From assembly GCA_026874595.1 (NCBI GenBank), contig CM049312.1, positions 30,009,456 through 30,073,455 on the forward strand: a stretch of 64,000 nt of DNA, written 5' to 3'. Numbering within the stretch: the stretch's first letter is position 1; each line of letters starts with the position of its first letter. Positions 1 to 12,086 of the stretch are shown in pieces. The translations under genes were made by a program, and so were the position numbers. The notes beneath the pieces are model-generated. The model was not told the origin of the DNA, searched no databases, and saw only the letters and a program-made list of their open reading frames with translations. The stretch comes from Sipunculus nudus (taxonomy: Eukaryota > Annelida > Sipuncula > Golfingiida > Sipunculidae).

Positions 1-592
1 GGTGCCATTCTGCCATCTTGACGATTTTTGCTGACACACACGTCATCATGAAGAGCAACTTGTCGTTCATTGAGTTCAGTATCTGTGCCAAGATTCGAAA
101 CAGCGGCACAATCTTTTCTTTGAACTTCCTGTCTTTGTTTTGATCGAACGGAGCGTTGTCGTGTTGATCTGAGCAAGACAAGAACGCAAACAGGCCTGTC
201 CAATCGGGACCACCGCATGGGTCGGACTGTCGGTGGGCTTGTGCGCCATTTGGTGGTACCAGTTCCTCCCACCACTGTCTTGTCTGTTCTTTACATCTCT
301 GCTTCGCCTCTTCCTCGCATTTCTGCTTTTGCTTTTCCAACAAGAGAGCCACGTGCGGCTGCCCTGTTTCCTTAAGAGCAGTGATGAAATGTTTCACATG
401 ACTGTCGTTCTTTGATATATGGTCCATCAAGGATGTTGCTTTTGCAAAAGGGGTGGTGTTACGTGCGTAAGCGTGGTACTGTGACAACACGTTTCTGCTC
501 TTCAGGATAGCACATAACATCTCGTCCACCGTCAGGTTAGCCAACAACTCTGGGCGGCATCGTCTGAACACTTCTGCCCAAGACGCAGACAT
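1..592 (-). CDS. CARD-domain protein, 3' end beyond window
   Basis: An open frame runs from an ATG at 592 leftwards off the window edge with no stop (197 codons seen). Residues about 8-90 fit a CARD, a six-helix death-fold adaptor module: the segment LTVDEMLCAILKSRNVLS, a helix with AKATSLMDHI, and the typical last-helix text FITALKETGQPHVALLL. CARDs make homotypic contacts in apoptosome, inflammasome and caspase-recruitment complexes. A charged helix rich in K, E and Q follows (about 90-115), then a region ending in a hydrophobic helix near the edge. The gene is divergent from the IAP gene, with about 590 bases between the starts. TATA-like sequence near 688-700 could serve it. The CARD call rests on motif reading, not a search; the C-terminal domain is unseen. 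Confidence 0.72.
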   Translation of the reverse strand, partial: MSASWAEVFRRCRPELLANLTVDEMLCAILKSRNVLSQYHAYARNTTPFAKATSLMDHISKNDSHVKHFITALKETGQPHVALLLEKQKQKCEEEAKQRCKEQTRQWWEELVPPNGAQAHRQSDPCGGPDWTGLFAFLSCSDQHDNAPFDQNKDRKFKEKIVPLFRILAQILNSMNDKLLFMMTCVSAKIVKMAEWH

Positions 593-1102
593 CCTGTCCT
601 TGCAATCAGCGGTAGACACCAGTCAGTCGTGAGGTGCCACGTTGTGGGAGTGCGGTTGTGACTCAATGAGGGTAAGCACACGCCAAATATTATATACACA
701 TTGTGATAGGACAGGTATGACTCACTGCCTGCTGATTGGTCGGTACAGGTGCTGGGACATCGGAATCTTGAATATGATGTAGTATCGCAAGATAACGTGT
801 GTCAGCTTTCGTCCAATATAATACATTGTGGTATCAGTTTCACAGTGTATTTGTAATAGGATCCTATGCGGAACAGCACGCTGCCTATATATATAGAGTC
901 CGACATGCATTACTGTCTGCTCTGTTTGATCTGCAAAGAGCTGCTGTAAACATACGACTACGTGGTACTCCGAGTTAAGACGTTGTACCCGTAGTCATGT
1001 GACCGAATTAATACTCCACTTCAGATACAGTTATATACACATCAGCATCGGTTGAAACAGATAGTGCAGGGACGCGGGCACTGCGAGAGTGACGTTGCAT
1101 AA
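593..1102. promoter_or_regulatory. Divergent intergenic region, CARD gene / IAP gene
   Basis: About 500 bases lie between two divergent starts. They hold several TATA-like runs: 688-700 (usable towards the CARD gene), 884-893 (a TATATATA run that might drive a short transcript) and the stronger IAP TATA at 1103. A TGACG half-CRE lies at about 1090. The open frame at 722-910 on the minus strand shows no family features and I do not call it a gene. Confidence 0.4.
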
Positions 1103-1109
1103 TATAAAA
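1103..1109 (+). promoter_or_regulatory. TATA box of the IAP gene
   Basis: TATAAAA lies 78 bases before the ATG at 1181, with a TGACG half-CRE about 10 bases upstream. The spacing suits a transcription start near 1135. Confidence 0.5.
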
Positions 1110-1180
1110 ACCCAGAAAGAGCTATTTTGTATGGCCAAAATGCATATAGTGAAAGTCATCTGAAAACGCTCATAGACAAA

Positions 1181-3793
1181 ATGGGCGAACGGCTAGGGGC
1201 TTCGGCGATGTGGATTGAAAAAAACAGACTGGATAGGTACCGTCAATGGCCGAAAAGGGACTTGATCGAGCCGAGGCTGATGTCGGCGGCGGGTTTCTAC
1301 TTTGTCGGACCACGTGATAAAGTAAAATGTGCCTTCTGTCAAGGTGCTATGATGGGTTGGGAGACAGGGGATGATCCAGACGAGGAACATTTCCGGTATT
1401 ACGGAGACCGGTGTGCGTTTGTTCGCGGGGAACCAACGAATAACGTACCACTTCCTGACGACAATAGCCCGATCCTTGCAAACAAAACTGGAGGAACGTC
1501 TTTCTACAAGGATATCCTGAAGGAACGGTTGGGCATAATTACAAAGAGACCTCGAAGGCCAAGACTGGCTACAGAGCAAAACAGACTAGCGACGTTCCGT
1601 GAATGGCCAGTGGGTAAAGAACAGACTCCCGAATCACTGGCCGAAGCCGGGTTTTACTACACAGGTAATACATGCTCGCTACATTTGTAGTTAGAAAAAC
1701 GACACCATTTCTTTAACCTAAATAAACGTGTTTGATTGTTTTAGTTCGTTCTTGTAAGTCCGACCAACGGAGTATATCATATCGTATAAAATGTAATATG
1801 TCTGTAGATATCGCATCAGTCATTGGAAACGGTTCTATCTTGCATTTGTAGGCTGTGAGACGATAACTGTATATTGTTTTGGCACATGACCAAGAAACAA
1901 TTTCAGATGAATAATTATGAGACGCATATTGATCTGTTTTTTTTTGCAACAGAAAATAATACTTCGGTCACTTATTACAGTGGTATGTATTAATTAATGT
2001 GATACGCATTTATGTTCATAACAGATGATACGTATTTTGTGTTGCAGGTGAACATGATTGTTGCCGGTGTTTTTACTGTGATGGAGGGCTTCGTGCCTGG
2101 GAACCGGGAGATGAACCATGGGCTGAGCATGCACGTTGGTTCCCAAAATGTGGTTTTGTTATGCAGTCCAAAGGACCTGAATTCATTCACGAGGCAAACA
2201 GAAATGCAACTATGGTTAAAAGCGAGACATTGGTGATTTTTCTTTACTTATCACACACATTTTACATGATCACACAGAAAAAGCATCAGACACGCATTAT
2301 CCTTTAACGACAGTCAATACAATATATTCAGTATTGCGTTTTGTTTAAGCATACATTACTATCATGTCTGGATATGAACATACGAAACCACTTTGTATCA
2401 CTATATAAGGAAATATTCGTGATGACGTGTGTACACAAACATATTATGAATCTGTTACAGGGTACCAACGCCAAAGTTAGGACCAAACGTTACTTAGAAA
2501 GCAGGAGCGAAACGCCCGAACGATCAGGTATGTGGTTTTGCTGTTAATGTTGTACTTGAGTTTCTAAGGTCAGAACATATATATAATATATGCCAAATAT
2601 GTAACATTACGTTATATTTCTGTTCAGGACTTATGTCATGTCAGTATATTCACACAATGACTGATATTTTTATGCAAGAGCTGTCCAGTCATGTGATGAA
2701 AAACGTATTTTCCGTTTCACTTTCACATACATATCAAATGTTTCATATAGTCATTAATACGTCTCGGCTAGACTTTAGGACTCTTTCTGATCAGAGCCAT
2801 AATACCCAAGCCGTTATACTGTTGAGATACGTTGTTTGGCAAGTGAGATCGGAGCCATTGATATTCTGTGTTGATATCATGCATATTCATACTGGTAATA
2901 ATTTGTGAGGTGTAGCTTCATTGTCCACATTATAAATATTCTCAGAAACGTATTGATATTCAACACGTCGTTCGGACTCATTCACATATATTATCATATA
3001 TTGTGTGCTGTTTCAAATGGCCGACATCAGAGTACGACCCCCGACACCTGGCGGCACAAATGAGCACGGACAGAGTCCAGTTAGTCCTCAACACGGGGAT
3101 TCCCCGTGACAGAGTGGCGTCCGTCATAGAAAACAAGCTACGTACGACAGGGCAGGCGTTTGAATCCGCTGAATGTTTACTAGCTGCTGTGATGGATTCA
3201 TATGAAACATCCGCTGCCAGCACTCCAGCCGCACGTGAAGCGGAAGAGAAACCGCTCGTTGGCGAAATGCAGCAGTCAAACGGGAGTGACGGTGACGGGA
3301 ACGGTCCGCAAACAGCTGGACCTACAAACAAAAAAAGTAATCATTTGGTCAATTCAACGATACGGTCATTTCATTACACACACACACACACACACAATGG
3401 CAATTACGTCCTCATTTGAATGACAGTGAACAAAGCATTGTATTTGCTGAAGTATGTATATGTAACAAATATAGATAGGTGTCCGTAATATAACGTTGTA
3501 GATTACAGTCGTATGCTGATTTCTATGATTACATAACGGTTATTTAAGGTATACATCGCTTTGCATTACAATCAGTTCGTGTGTTGTTAATTTCAGATGT
3601 GGATGCCCTGATACAAGAAAAGCAGTTGTTACAAGACAAGACTATGTGTGTAATCTGTTTGGACCAAATTCGTCAAATCATTTTCTTGCCATGCGGACAT
3701 ATTGTATCATGTATGGGTTGTGCATCAGACATTAGGAATTGCCCGACATGCCGGAAACTTATCCGAGGCACAATAAAATTTTTCTTATCCTGA
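1181..3793 (+). CDS. Inhibitor-of-apoptosis protein, five exons (BIR-BIR-UBA-like-RING)
   Basis: Exon model: 1181-1664, 2048-2214 (a second possible donor after 2232), 2461-2527, 3031-3336, 3597-3793; all GT-AG with compatible phases, about 406 codons. BIR1 (residues about 16-85) has CAFC, then His and Cys at the usual zinc spacing. BIR2 spans the exon 1/2 junction and has CRCFYC followed by GDEPWAEH and a final Cys. Exon 4 carries a UBA-like helix set ([23 protein letters not shown]). Exon 5 is a C-terminal RING (CVICL, LPCGH, CPTCRK) ending in FFLS, as IAP RINGs do. IAPs bind caspases or other IAP-binding-motif proteins and ubiquitinate them. There is no third BIR and no CARD. ATG 1181 is the first in-frame ATG with a good context; the upstream open frame begins only at a TTG. 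The intron-rich structure differs from most neighbours and suggests origin from a host gene. Confidence 0.85.
3361..3398. repeat. (CA)n microsatellite in IAP intron 4
   Basis: A short CA dinucleotide run follows the donor at 3337. It is ordinary simple sequence. Confidence 0.7.
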
Positions 3794-4114
3794 ACGTGTG
3801 TCTTTTTACAAACAGATGATCGAAATTCCCAGACATCTGTTCGCGAATAGTCAGCGCGTTATTGTCCGAAGGCGTCCGTGGTACTAATAACCAAAGAATA
3901 TGCGATGATGGAATGGTTTCGGTTTAGTATACGACAGTGCGGACAGTATGACACATTTAAATGACGGAGCGCCTGAAAAAAATGTTGATACAAGTCCGCT
4001 GTACCAGCCATAACTCGTTCGAGTTAATGTTGGCCTGCAACATATAAAGGTCTGTGCACATAGCACTATCCTGTAGTACGTGTCTGGTATACGACCGAAT
4101 CGGGGTGTGATATC

Positions 4115-4732
4115 ATGGAACGGAAACAACCAGGTACTTTGTTCGACATATGCACGCGGTGGTTAACGTCGCGGTATATACCGCATACATTCTTTTGGCT
4201 GCTACCTACTGAACTGTACCAACGTTTGATCGAGATGTATAAAAACAACGGCGATTGTCAACAGTGTACAACCCTGCTTACGGCGTCTCGAATCAGCTGT
4301 TGCGCCTCTAAACACTGTGTGATCGACTCCTACGACAGCGACCCGATATTGCGTTGTAAACTGTGTGGTGTCATCACATCGAAATATATGGAGCACGAAG
4401 CGCTCCATAAGGGACCTGGTCATACACCATGCGCCGTGAAGATATTATTCGAGTGGCCCGGTATGATCGGTTTTGTCATACATTCTACTGTCGTGATATC
4501 GAAATATTGGCCAGCAGAGCATGTCGATCCCGGGGATGTTGTGGGAAACCTCTTAGCAAACGGCGAGTCACTAACAACTGAGCCCGTCAAATATTTCATG
4601 TTTATTGGGAACTGTACGTGCTTTGGATGTTACTGGGATTCCGAAAAGATCTTACGGTTCAGGCCGGACCATCTGCTGAGATTCCATAAACAGATTATGA
4701 ATCACGTTTGCGTGCAACGACAACGGGTGTAG
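4115..4732 (+). CDS. Family E zinc-binding protein, plus-strand copy
   Basis: A single-exon 205-codon gene of unknown function. It is a clear paralog of the minus-strand gene at 33168-33821. The two share an N-terminal block around FFWLLP / IFWLTVP, a CxxC pair at about residues 46-49, and a second CxxC (LRCKLC) followed by a His-rich tail (HEALH). The shared pattern C-x2-C ... C-x2-C ... H-x3-H ... H suggests a structural zinc site. Also shared are a WP(G/D)MI block with SKYW / SRYW, and GNC(T/V)C near the C-terminus. ATG 4115 follows a TATA-like run (ATATAAAG near 4040) by about 75 bases. No enzyme motif is visible. Being real is well supported by the paralog; the role is unknown. Confidence 0.7.
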   Translation: MERKQPGTLFDICTRWLTSRYIPHTFFWLLPTELYQRLIEMYKNNGDCQQCTTLLTASRISCCASKHCVIDSYDSDPILRCKLCGVITSKYMEHEALHKGPGHTPCAVKILFEWPGMIGFVIHSTVVISKYWPAEHVDPGDVVGNLLANGESLTTEPVKYFMFIGNCTCFGCYWDSEKILRFRPDHLLRFHKQIMNHVCVQRQRV

Positions 4733-5477
4733 AAAGAATAGCGATCAGTACGACGTCCTGTATTAAATCACATGACCCAGTTGTGTCATTAGACGGACGC
4801 TAGATGATACGTGTTACATTGTCATCATACCACAATATTTTACATAATTATGATACAAAATGTACACATGTCATGTACTGGGTGAAAGCATGTGTTTCAG
4901 GCCGACCTAAAGGCGGAGGCATTGTCACAGTCTGCATGTGATGACAACATTTTGGAGTTACCAGAAGGACGTTAGATAAACACCTGCGAAGTGACGATAC
5001 AAGGAACAGGTGAAGAACAAGACATCGCGCATGTATAGAATCAAGTTTGATATTACACGGAAAGTAACAGAATATAATATAAAAACCTATAGACACACTA
5101 AATTAAGTGTGTAACCAGAGATTTGTTGATACGGATTGACGCTCGGACCAATCGTATTTAAATATATGGTGTTCATATTGCTGTAATATGTCAAGACATA
5201 CACTGTTATTATGATACATACACGCTCGTACGTGTAGTGTGAATTCATCGATGATATTTGTAACATATATCAGTAAAACAAACGCTTCGCAAAGATCATA
5301 TTTCACAAATAAAATAAAGATCAAACGTATGCCCTTGTGTGTTTCTCATGTCATAGTTTTGTAATGCAAAGCGATGCATGTGTAGAATGAATACCTGTAT
5401 TATGAGTTAACTGTGTGTATAAATCTGTCCATGCAATAAATGTGTAACACAGGAAAAGGATTAACTCACCCTATATT
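4733..5477. other. Gene-poor, AT-rich spacer
   Basis: Only short overlapping open frames without family features occur here. I see no promoter-plus-ORF arrangement and no repeat worth naming. Confidence 0.4.
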
Positions 5478-5726
5478 TCACAATTTCTTCCGTCGACATT
5501 TCGGGCAACGGATCAACCTGCATATATATTTCAGACGGGTCAGATTGTTTGCTTCCTCCAGTCCGTACGGGAGAAAATGTGTCACGACACAGTGCAAACA
5601 CACCACGTGCTTACAGTATAGCTGATATTTCTTGTACCCGCCAGGGCAAATATTCGAAAAAACACATTTATGTTGAGGCATTTTGTCCATACGAATATCC
5701 TCATAAACTATACAAAATATCCTCAT
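5478..5726 (-). CDS. Small RING-like protein (or terminal exon)
   Basis: An 82-codon open frame. From about residue 20 it contains Cys-x5-Cys, then CKHVVCLHC (the C-x-H-x2-C-x2-C core of a RING), and ends with RCPKCRRKKL (the last C-x2-C). Only the first pair is unusual (x5 instead of x2). The real start may be the internal Met of MDKMPQ, since a TATAG acceptor-like site precedes the first Met. RING proteins are ubiquitin ligases that recruit E2. It may be the last exon of a longer gene. No paralog elsewhere in the window supports it, so existence is moderately certain. Confidence 0.45.
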   Translation of the reverse strand: MRIFCIVYEDIRMDKMPQHKCVFSNICPGGYKKYQLYCKHVVCLHCVVTHFLPYGLEEANNLTRLKYICRLIRCPKCRRKKL

Positions 5727-6462
5727 GTAAATCCATCAGTATACCTTTTATTTCACTTGTTGGAACAGGTATGTTGGACGTGGTTTTCCATGCTATCTGT
5801 GTAACGAACGTGTGGGTTCGATGGGGACAACACACAGCAGAGTTCGAACGCTCTATCATTGAGTAATCGTATGGGGATGGGGAGGGGGGGGGGGGGGGGT
5901 GTTCGAATATCTGTGACGAGTAATGCAATCAAAATGGACCGTGATGTATGACTTCTGTTATATTTGTATTGATAGCAATGTTTTAGCTTTTTGCAACAGT
6001 AAGTATATGTGTATGATCAACAATAAATACATTAAATCAGTACTCGTGTTTGCACAGACAGCGATGTATAACATATCTGGGAAACGCTGCGCGATTCATT
6101 GTTTCATGACATTCCCTTACAAAAACATACAGTCATCACATGACACGAGTTACAATAAAGTCAGATCGTGTGTTCAGATATCGTACATGCATTTTCCGAT
6201 TCGATACAACACGTCACATTCATGATGTAGGTGATGTGTGATCATTAAACAACTATCTTCAGTGTTCATCATATTGTCAGTATATGGAAAAGGTATTATA
6301 AACTAATAAACGTGGCCAATGATACATTTAAGGGGGTAATCTGGTTTATACACGAAGTCACCTAGTTGTTAATAACACAGCGTCATCTGGACCACCGTAT
6401 TTTAAACCAGTCACCGAACCCTGTATTCCTCCGGTCACATCCGGAGTTCCTGCAGACTTCGT

Positions 6463-6862
6463 GTGCATTATTTCACAGGGGGTGTCTTGGTGCAAAACTA
6501 TGTATCCGTCTTGGCCTCATACACCAAGGCGTATTTGCGCATTTCATGTGATCTCAGTCACTTCTGATATCATATGATATGGTTTGCTAATATGCCTTGT
6601 TTATGGTATACCACAGTTCATCTGTATACAGCTATAGGCGTGCTAACATTTATTTTCCAATGATCTCCCTGCGTGAAGAAAACAGCTTTCTCAGTGAAAT
6701 ATTTCTTGCGGATTAATGACCCGTTTCCCTCTGCGTTCAGAACTGGGTGACGTGTGCATTATTTAAGGTGGGGAACAATGGTGCAAAACAGTGTGTCTGT
6801 CTTTATCTTATAAACATACGTGGGTTTGTGTAATTGCCGTAACCTCAGTCGAATGTGATATC
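6463..6862. repeat. Diverged direct duplication
   Basis: Segments 6463-6575 and 6749-6862 line up along their length: both begin GTGTGCATTATTT, share TGGTGCAAAAC, and later CCTCAGTC or ATCTCAGTC with a GATATC-type end. They are about 285 bases apart. Neither copy encodes a sustained frame shared by both. Confidence 0.55.
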
Positions 6863-7632
6863 GTTTGAGTGGTATGTAAACATTATTTTGATTTATATCA
6901 CACAATTACTGATCTGCAGACTCCAATATGTGCTCACATATTTCTCTCCAATGATCTCCCGTCCTGATGAAAACCCAACATGATCTGTATGAATGTTACT
7001 GCTCATTTCACCCGTGGTCAGATTAAATTTGTCGTCTGATGTAAGCAGCTGTGTGTTTCCTGCCACGTCAAGATTTGACAAATGCGAGTTGTCTGAGTGT
7101 GCTCTCCACATTACGATTTGAATTTTGTACAGACAACACGTCGTCAAATATCAGTATACTTTTGGAACTGGCTGGCTGGATGGACTTTCAGTTAAGAGCT
7201 TGTGCCATAAATGGTATGGTGAGTTGAACGCATTAACTGAACAGTCGTATCTAAATGTGCTGCAAACTGTGATTTGAGACGTTATTGTTTGAATTCTGGT
7301 ATCATCTGATAATACAACGAACATTTAACCGGTGTCTGTTTCTGTGATAACAGTAGAGTGCCAGATGTGAAATAGACTATAAAGACTGCCCTTTCAGGAA
7401 TTGTTGCATATATACGGCGCCTTCCTGTAAGATTGTTTAGTGACAATAGACCCGGTCGATATCTTTTTTGTTGTGAAACAGTGAAGAACAACCAGACACG
7501 TACCATTATATGAAATATCTAATATGACACTGTTCAGCGGACTATTCATAATTATACAACAAACCAGAAGATTTTCATTTGGTGAAAACCGTTACATCAA
7601 ACATATGTAATGTGTCATGTAATAATCTGTTA

Positions 7633-7774
7633 CATGACCACCATATCGCTCGGACATTGTGATGATAACCACATCGCTCGGACACGGTCATGATGACCAC
7701 ATCGCTCGGACACGGCCATGATGACCACATCGCTCGGACACGGTGATGATAACCACATCGCTCTGACACGTGAT
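7633..7774. repeat. 28-base minisatellite, about five copies
   Basis: The unit GACCACATCGCTCGGACACGG plus a TCATGAT-type junction repeats head to tail at a 28-base period. The first and last copies are imperfect. Because 28 is not a multiple of three, the repetitive minus-strand open frames over it are artefacts of the repeat, not a protein. Confidence 0.85.
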
Positions 7775-9287
7775 AGCCTAAGGACACTTCGCTGGACGGT
7801 TCGATGACGTCCGATGATGTGATCTCCAGCCAAAAAGATGTGATACAGACTTCTTCATCCTGATGCAGAGGCATTTATGACTCTCCTGGTGTCTGTATGC
7901 AATGTAATAGTGCTACAGGTATACGCTGCATATTTTGTTATTTGTTCTAGCATGCCGACAGTATTCAAATAAAACACGCATCCATAATACACACACATAC
8001 ACATACACACACATATATATATATATATAATATATATAATATATGTGCAAGTATCCATATCACACGCATCCGCTATATCATTGCGATCGATATCAGATCT
8101 CTTGTTGTATATCCATATGTTTGTATTATAGCGGATATACTTTTTTGTATATACTTTAATGCTCGAAGTATAACATTCTTTCTGTATTATAACATATTTT
8201 TGTGTCGACTGTGTATACTTATCCTTGTTGAATTATCTGTTTACAAAAATTGATAAAGTATCGATATCAGTATGTTAGTTTTGTGATATAGGTTAATATT
8301 TCTAATTTAATGAAGGAACACAAATGTGTTCAGTAAAACACTACCGTATATGCACCCTTTCTGTTAATCAGATATTTATATGGTAGAACTACAGTTTTTG
8401 GTACAGAGAGTTCCTTATTGGCATATCATGTAAAGCGTGGCATGTAATCCTATGTTATTTCTTGTAAGCGACCTGTATGTATGGTCGTGATATTCTCATA
8501 CTTACCGTTTTATTTCGTCATAATCCTAAAACTTGTTTTTTTTTTTGCTGATAACTGGTATCTAAGTATTTGTCAGTAATGTTTTAAATATCTGCTGATC
8601 TACTGTCACACCTCTTACGATACTTACCTGTAGCTCTGTCCATTCCCTTGTGCGATGGAACATGCCAGCAGTTCATAGAGACATGCACATTTATATATAT
8701 ATATATACATATATACAGTGGAACTCCGTCTTGTAACCATCCCGCAATTACGTAATTGAACCATTACGACCATTTTCTTGTCCCGACACATAGGAAATAA
8801 TTGTGTGTTAAGTGTAAAAGTGTAAATAACTGTACATATAGATACAATATATATATATATCTACATATCATATATGTTACGGGCTTTCATCAGGATGCGT
8901 TATCGTGATATGACGTACCGTACATCGTTCTCCGACTTCACGTTATGTTGCCTGTTTGACATTCCTTCCTCTTACCTCTTGTTGGGTTTTCTCTTGTTAA
9001 ATTCCTCTTCCATCCACTCTTGTTTCTTCATATCCTTTCATAGTGTCAATGATATCCATATACATTTTTTACACGTATAGATGGATTGTTCCTTGTGTGA
9101 CGCCTTACCTGTAGATTCCCAAGGCATTTACTTACAGGTCATCTTTAGCCAGTTTCTCCACATGTTCCTCTTGTCGATTTGATCTTACTATTGCAAACAT
9201 ACCTCCTAGGCATTTGTATATTACACACACACACACATATTTATATATATCTCTATATATATACACACACACACATGTCATATCTCA

Positions 9288-9560
9288 GTGCTCGCCATTT
9301 ACGGTTAACCGCTTGCACGGGGACAGTAAAAGTTCCTAAAATAGTGGTAAGGCAACTAGAAGTCCCCTCCTACTTGCCCGACTGGACCAATCGGTCCAAC
9401 AGAAAAACTTTACCTAAGGCATGCAAAAACGTCTTTGTGTTTTTCGATACAATCATTCATATTTGTAAGGCAAGTAAACATTCATGTAGGGCAAGTAATA
9501 GCTAGATGTTACTTACCCGGTCAGGCAAATACTTTCAAAAGTTAATGTCGAGCCCTGAAT
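9288..9560. mobile_element. Possible dispersed repeat remnant
   Basis: The segment holds several copies of a GGCAAGTA / CTTGCC word in both orientations (for example CTTGCCCGACTGG, GGGCAAGTAATAG, TTACTTACCCGGTCAGGC) and ends with GTCGAGCCCTG. Such degenerate internal symmetry is common in non-autonomous transposable elements. No clean terminal repeats or target duplication could be fixed, so this is a weak call. Confidence 0.3.
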
Positions 9561-12054
9561 ATATATATTGTTTTCTTGTGTGAGGGTTAGTGATCCCCAC
9601 ATCTTTATTTGCGACATTGTATAATGTGTATCCCCTGTTATTGTTCCCGATTTTCCCACCTCTTACAGACGACGTTTCTTACCTACACTTAATGTTATGA
9701 CAGTTTCTCTTCCTTTTTATTGCGTGGTTCCTTTCGCTGCATGCTGGTTCTGTGTTAGTGTTCTGATCTGCTTGCACTTCTCGATCTCTTCAATGACGTA
9801 TATAAACAAAGCGATTGTTGGTACGTTCCCTTTCTCCCCAGTTCGATTTCATATTCTTTTTATTTTTTAAGGCAATGTCCCGGACAGTTGGTTTCTTCTG
9901 TTTCAGTTATGGTACTTGCAGTTTGTTGCCTTATTTTACTTACCCCACGTAAAACTTTTTCATTGTTAGCGTCCTGCATGTTGGGTCGTGATATCGTTCG
10001 TATGATTTACCGGGTCGTGTGTACTGATTTGTTTGATTATACTTACAATTTCTCCCATGGTACTGCAGGTTGGACTCTGCGATGACCTTAACTAATCGCA
10101 ACATTATTTTGCTCAGAGTATTTTTTTAAATGTCATGCTGTGTATGTTCTTGGTCTCACTCTCAATATAGATTGATTTTAGGGACGAGCCGGTCTTCCTT
10201 TTCTGTTTTGCCTTGGATGTTGACGCTATGAGGAATATCCCTTCTCAAGATGACGATATGTGAAAAGGTCCCCTTCTCAATATAAACCGACAGTAATTGT
10301 CGATTACCGAACGGTTGTCGTAACTGCACGTGTGGTTTGACTTTTCTTTTCTGTCTCCCCTTATGATCCGCACTTTGATGGTTTTTCTCCTATGTTTGTC
10401 AATGTGTGTCGCAGGATTTCGTAAGTCCTTTTTAATCCATCTTCTATTCGACTGACACGGTGTTCCATATATGCTTCCAATAAATGTCCAGTTCTCAAAG
10501 GCTGGTTATTGTATTCTCCATCCCACTTATCGAGACTTCATCAAGTACTAGGTTTTCGATGAGAGCTCCTGAAACCAACTAAAAATCGTTTCATGAAGCC
10601 AGTTGATCATATTCCGTCGGCACTAGTGTTTTTTGTCTTCTGCCTCCCCGCAACATTGTAATTCATCCTTTACCCTTCTACGTCTTCTTCACTTGATGAT
10701 TATGTCACATAATCGTCACTGTCCTGTGGCTTATTTCTTGCTGGTGTTATTTCCTTTCATTTACAAAGGATGCTTTTATCGGTATTGGGAATAGGATAAT
10801 CGGTTCCGGTATTACAGTCACTCGATACTTTATGTATCGATCTCTTTTATATATATACACAAATATAATACGGTGGAAACTCGTTATGTTAAAAACTCGA
10901 TATTCCGGACAACTCTAGTTAAATTATTACCAAATACAACTGTGTATATATGCTTATGTAAAGTATGTATATATAAATATGTTCATGTATATAAATATAT
11001 ATATATCCTGATGTTAATAGAAAATACCAATTGCAAAGTTCAAACTGCACTTCCTCTCACATTTCACCGCCGCTTAACGAGTTGGTAGAAAGCGTCTCCG
11101 TTTTTTATGATCCTACTTGTCTGGACACACACCTGTGCCTCTTTGTTTTCCTTCCCATTGTCTCCTTCGCCCAACTTTCCCTTGAACTGTGTTTCTTCCT
11201 TGTGTTTTCCAGGTTTCCTCCCTGGAAATGTTTGATACAAAAAAAACTATTATGTGTTTTGTTTACTCCCTCATGTATGTGGATCGCTAACGATGTTGTT
11301 GCTGCTGTTGTTCCTTTCATCTGCTTCTCTCGTAAGCGATAATATCTGTTCCGTTCTCAGATATCTTGGTATTGTTGGATACGAATATAACGGAACGCAT
11401 GAGACATTGGCAGTTTTTCTTCTGAGGGCGTGTTGGCATAGCTCAGGTCCTCCGGGTCTCTTACAGCCTGTACCTTGTCCATCTCACAGCTACCTTCCAT
11501 GTTGGTTCACTGTTTATCCTTTGTTGCTTCACTGAATCCAACTGTCTGCCAGTCACAGTGATTGCTCTTCCATCCCCTTTCGCGTGTAGGCCTTTTTGCT
11601 TCTCCTTCCAAGTCAAATTGTTTAGGGTGTTATAGGTTCTTCTGTAGTTGTTGTGTTGACCGGCACGCGGTGCAAAATACAGGTGGTATTGGTTCTTCCC
11701 ATAATGCAGCAATGTTACAGTTCTTATACGCTATCCTCCAGTTGTTATAATGTAGTAAAAGAATCTGGTAACGATCGGCATTAGCACCGTGAGAGTGTTC
11801 TTCTTAGCACACACTACATAATTCTTTACATTCAACATAAAAACGTCGATTTATTTCCCAGTTGCATGTTTGTGATACTTTCTGCAAAGACCGTCAGGTA
11901 TCTTCCACACAGTCATATAAGATAATCTCCATGTTAGAAGGCCGCTGCATGTTGTTGCAGGTATTAAACATCCATCAGCTAACGAAGGTCGCTGATGCCT
12001 GTTTCTCTTGTTCCCAAGCAGTTTGTTTCTTTGAATATATAAATATATATATAC

Positions 12055-12086
<32 letters not shown>

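Noticed and set aside
2633-2908. 91-codon frame inside IAP intron 3 as an extra exon
   Set aside because: An acceptor at 2627 would keep frame, but the peptide has no domain character and the exon at 3031 joins exon 3 in the right phase and leads into the UBA-like region.
7575-7874. Minus-strand open frames with repeated VRAMW / SERCG peptides
   Set aside because: They translate a 28-base minisatellite in different frames; the period is not a multiple of three and there is no consistent protein repeat.
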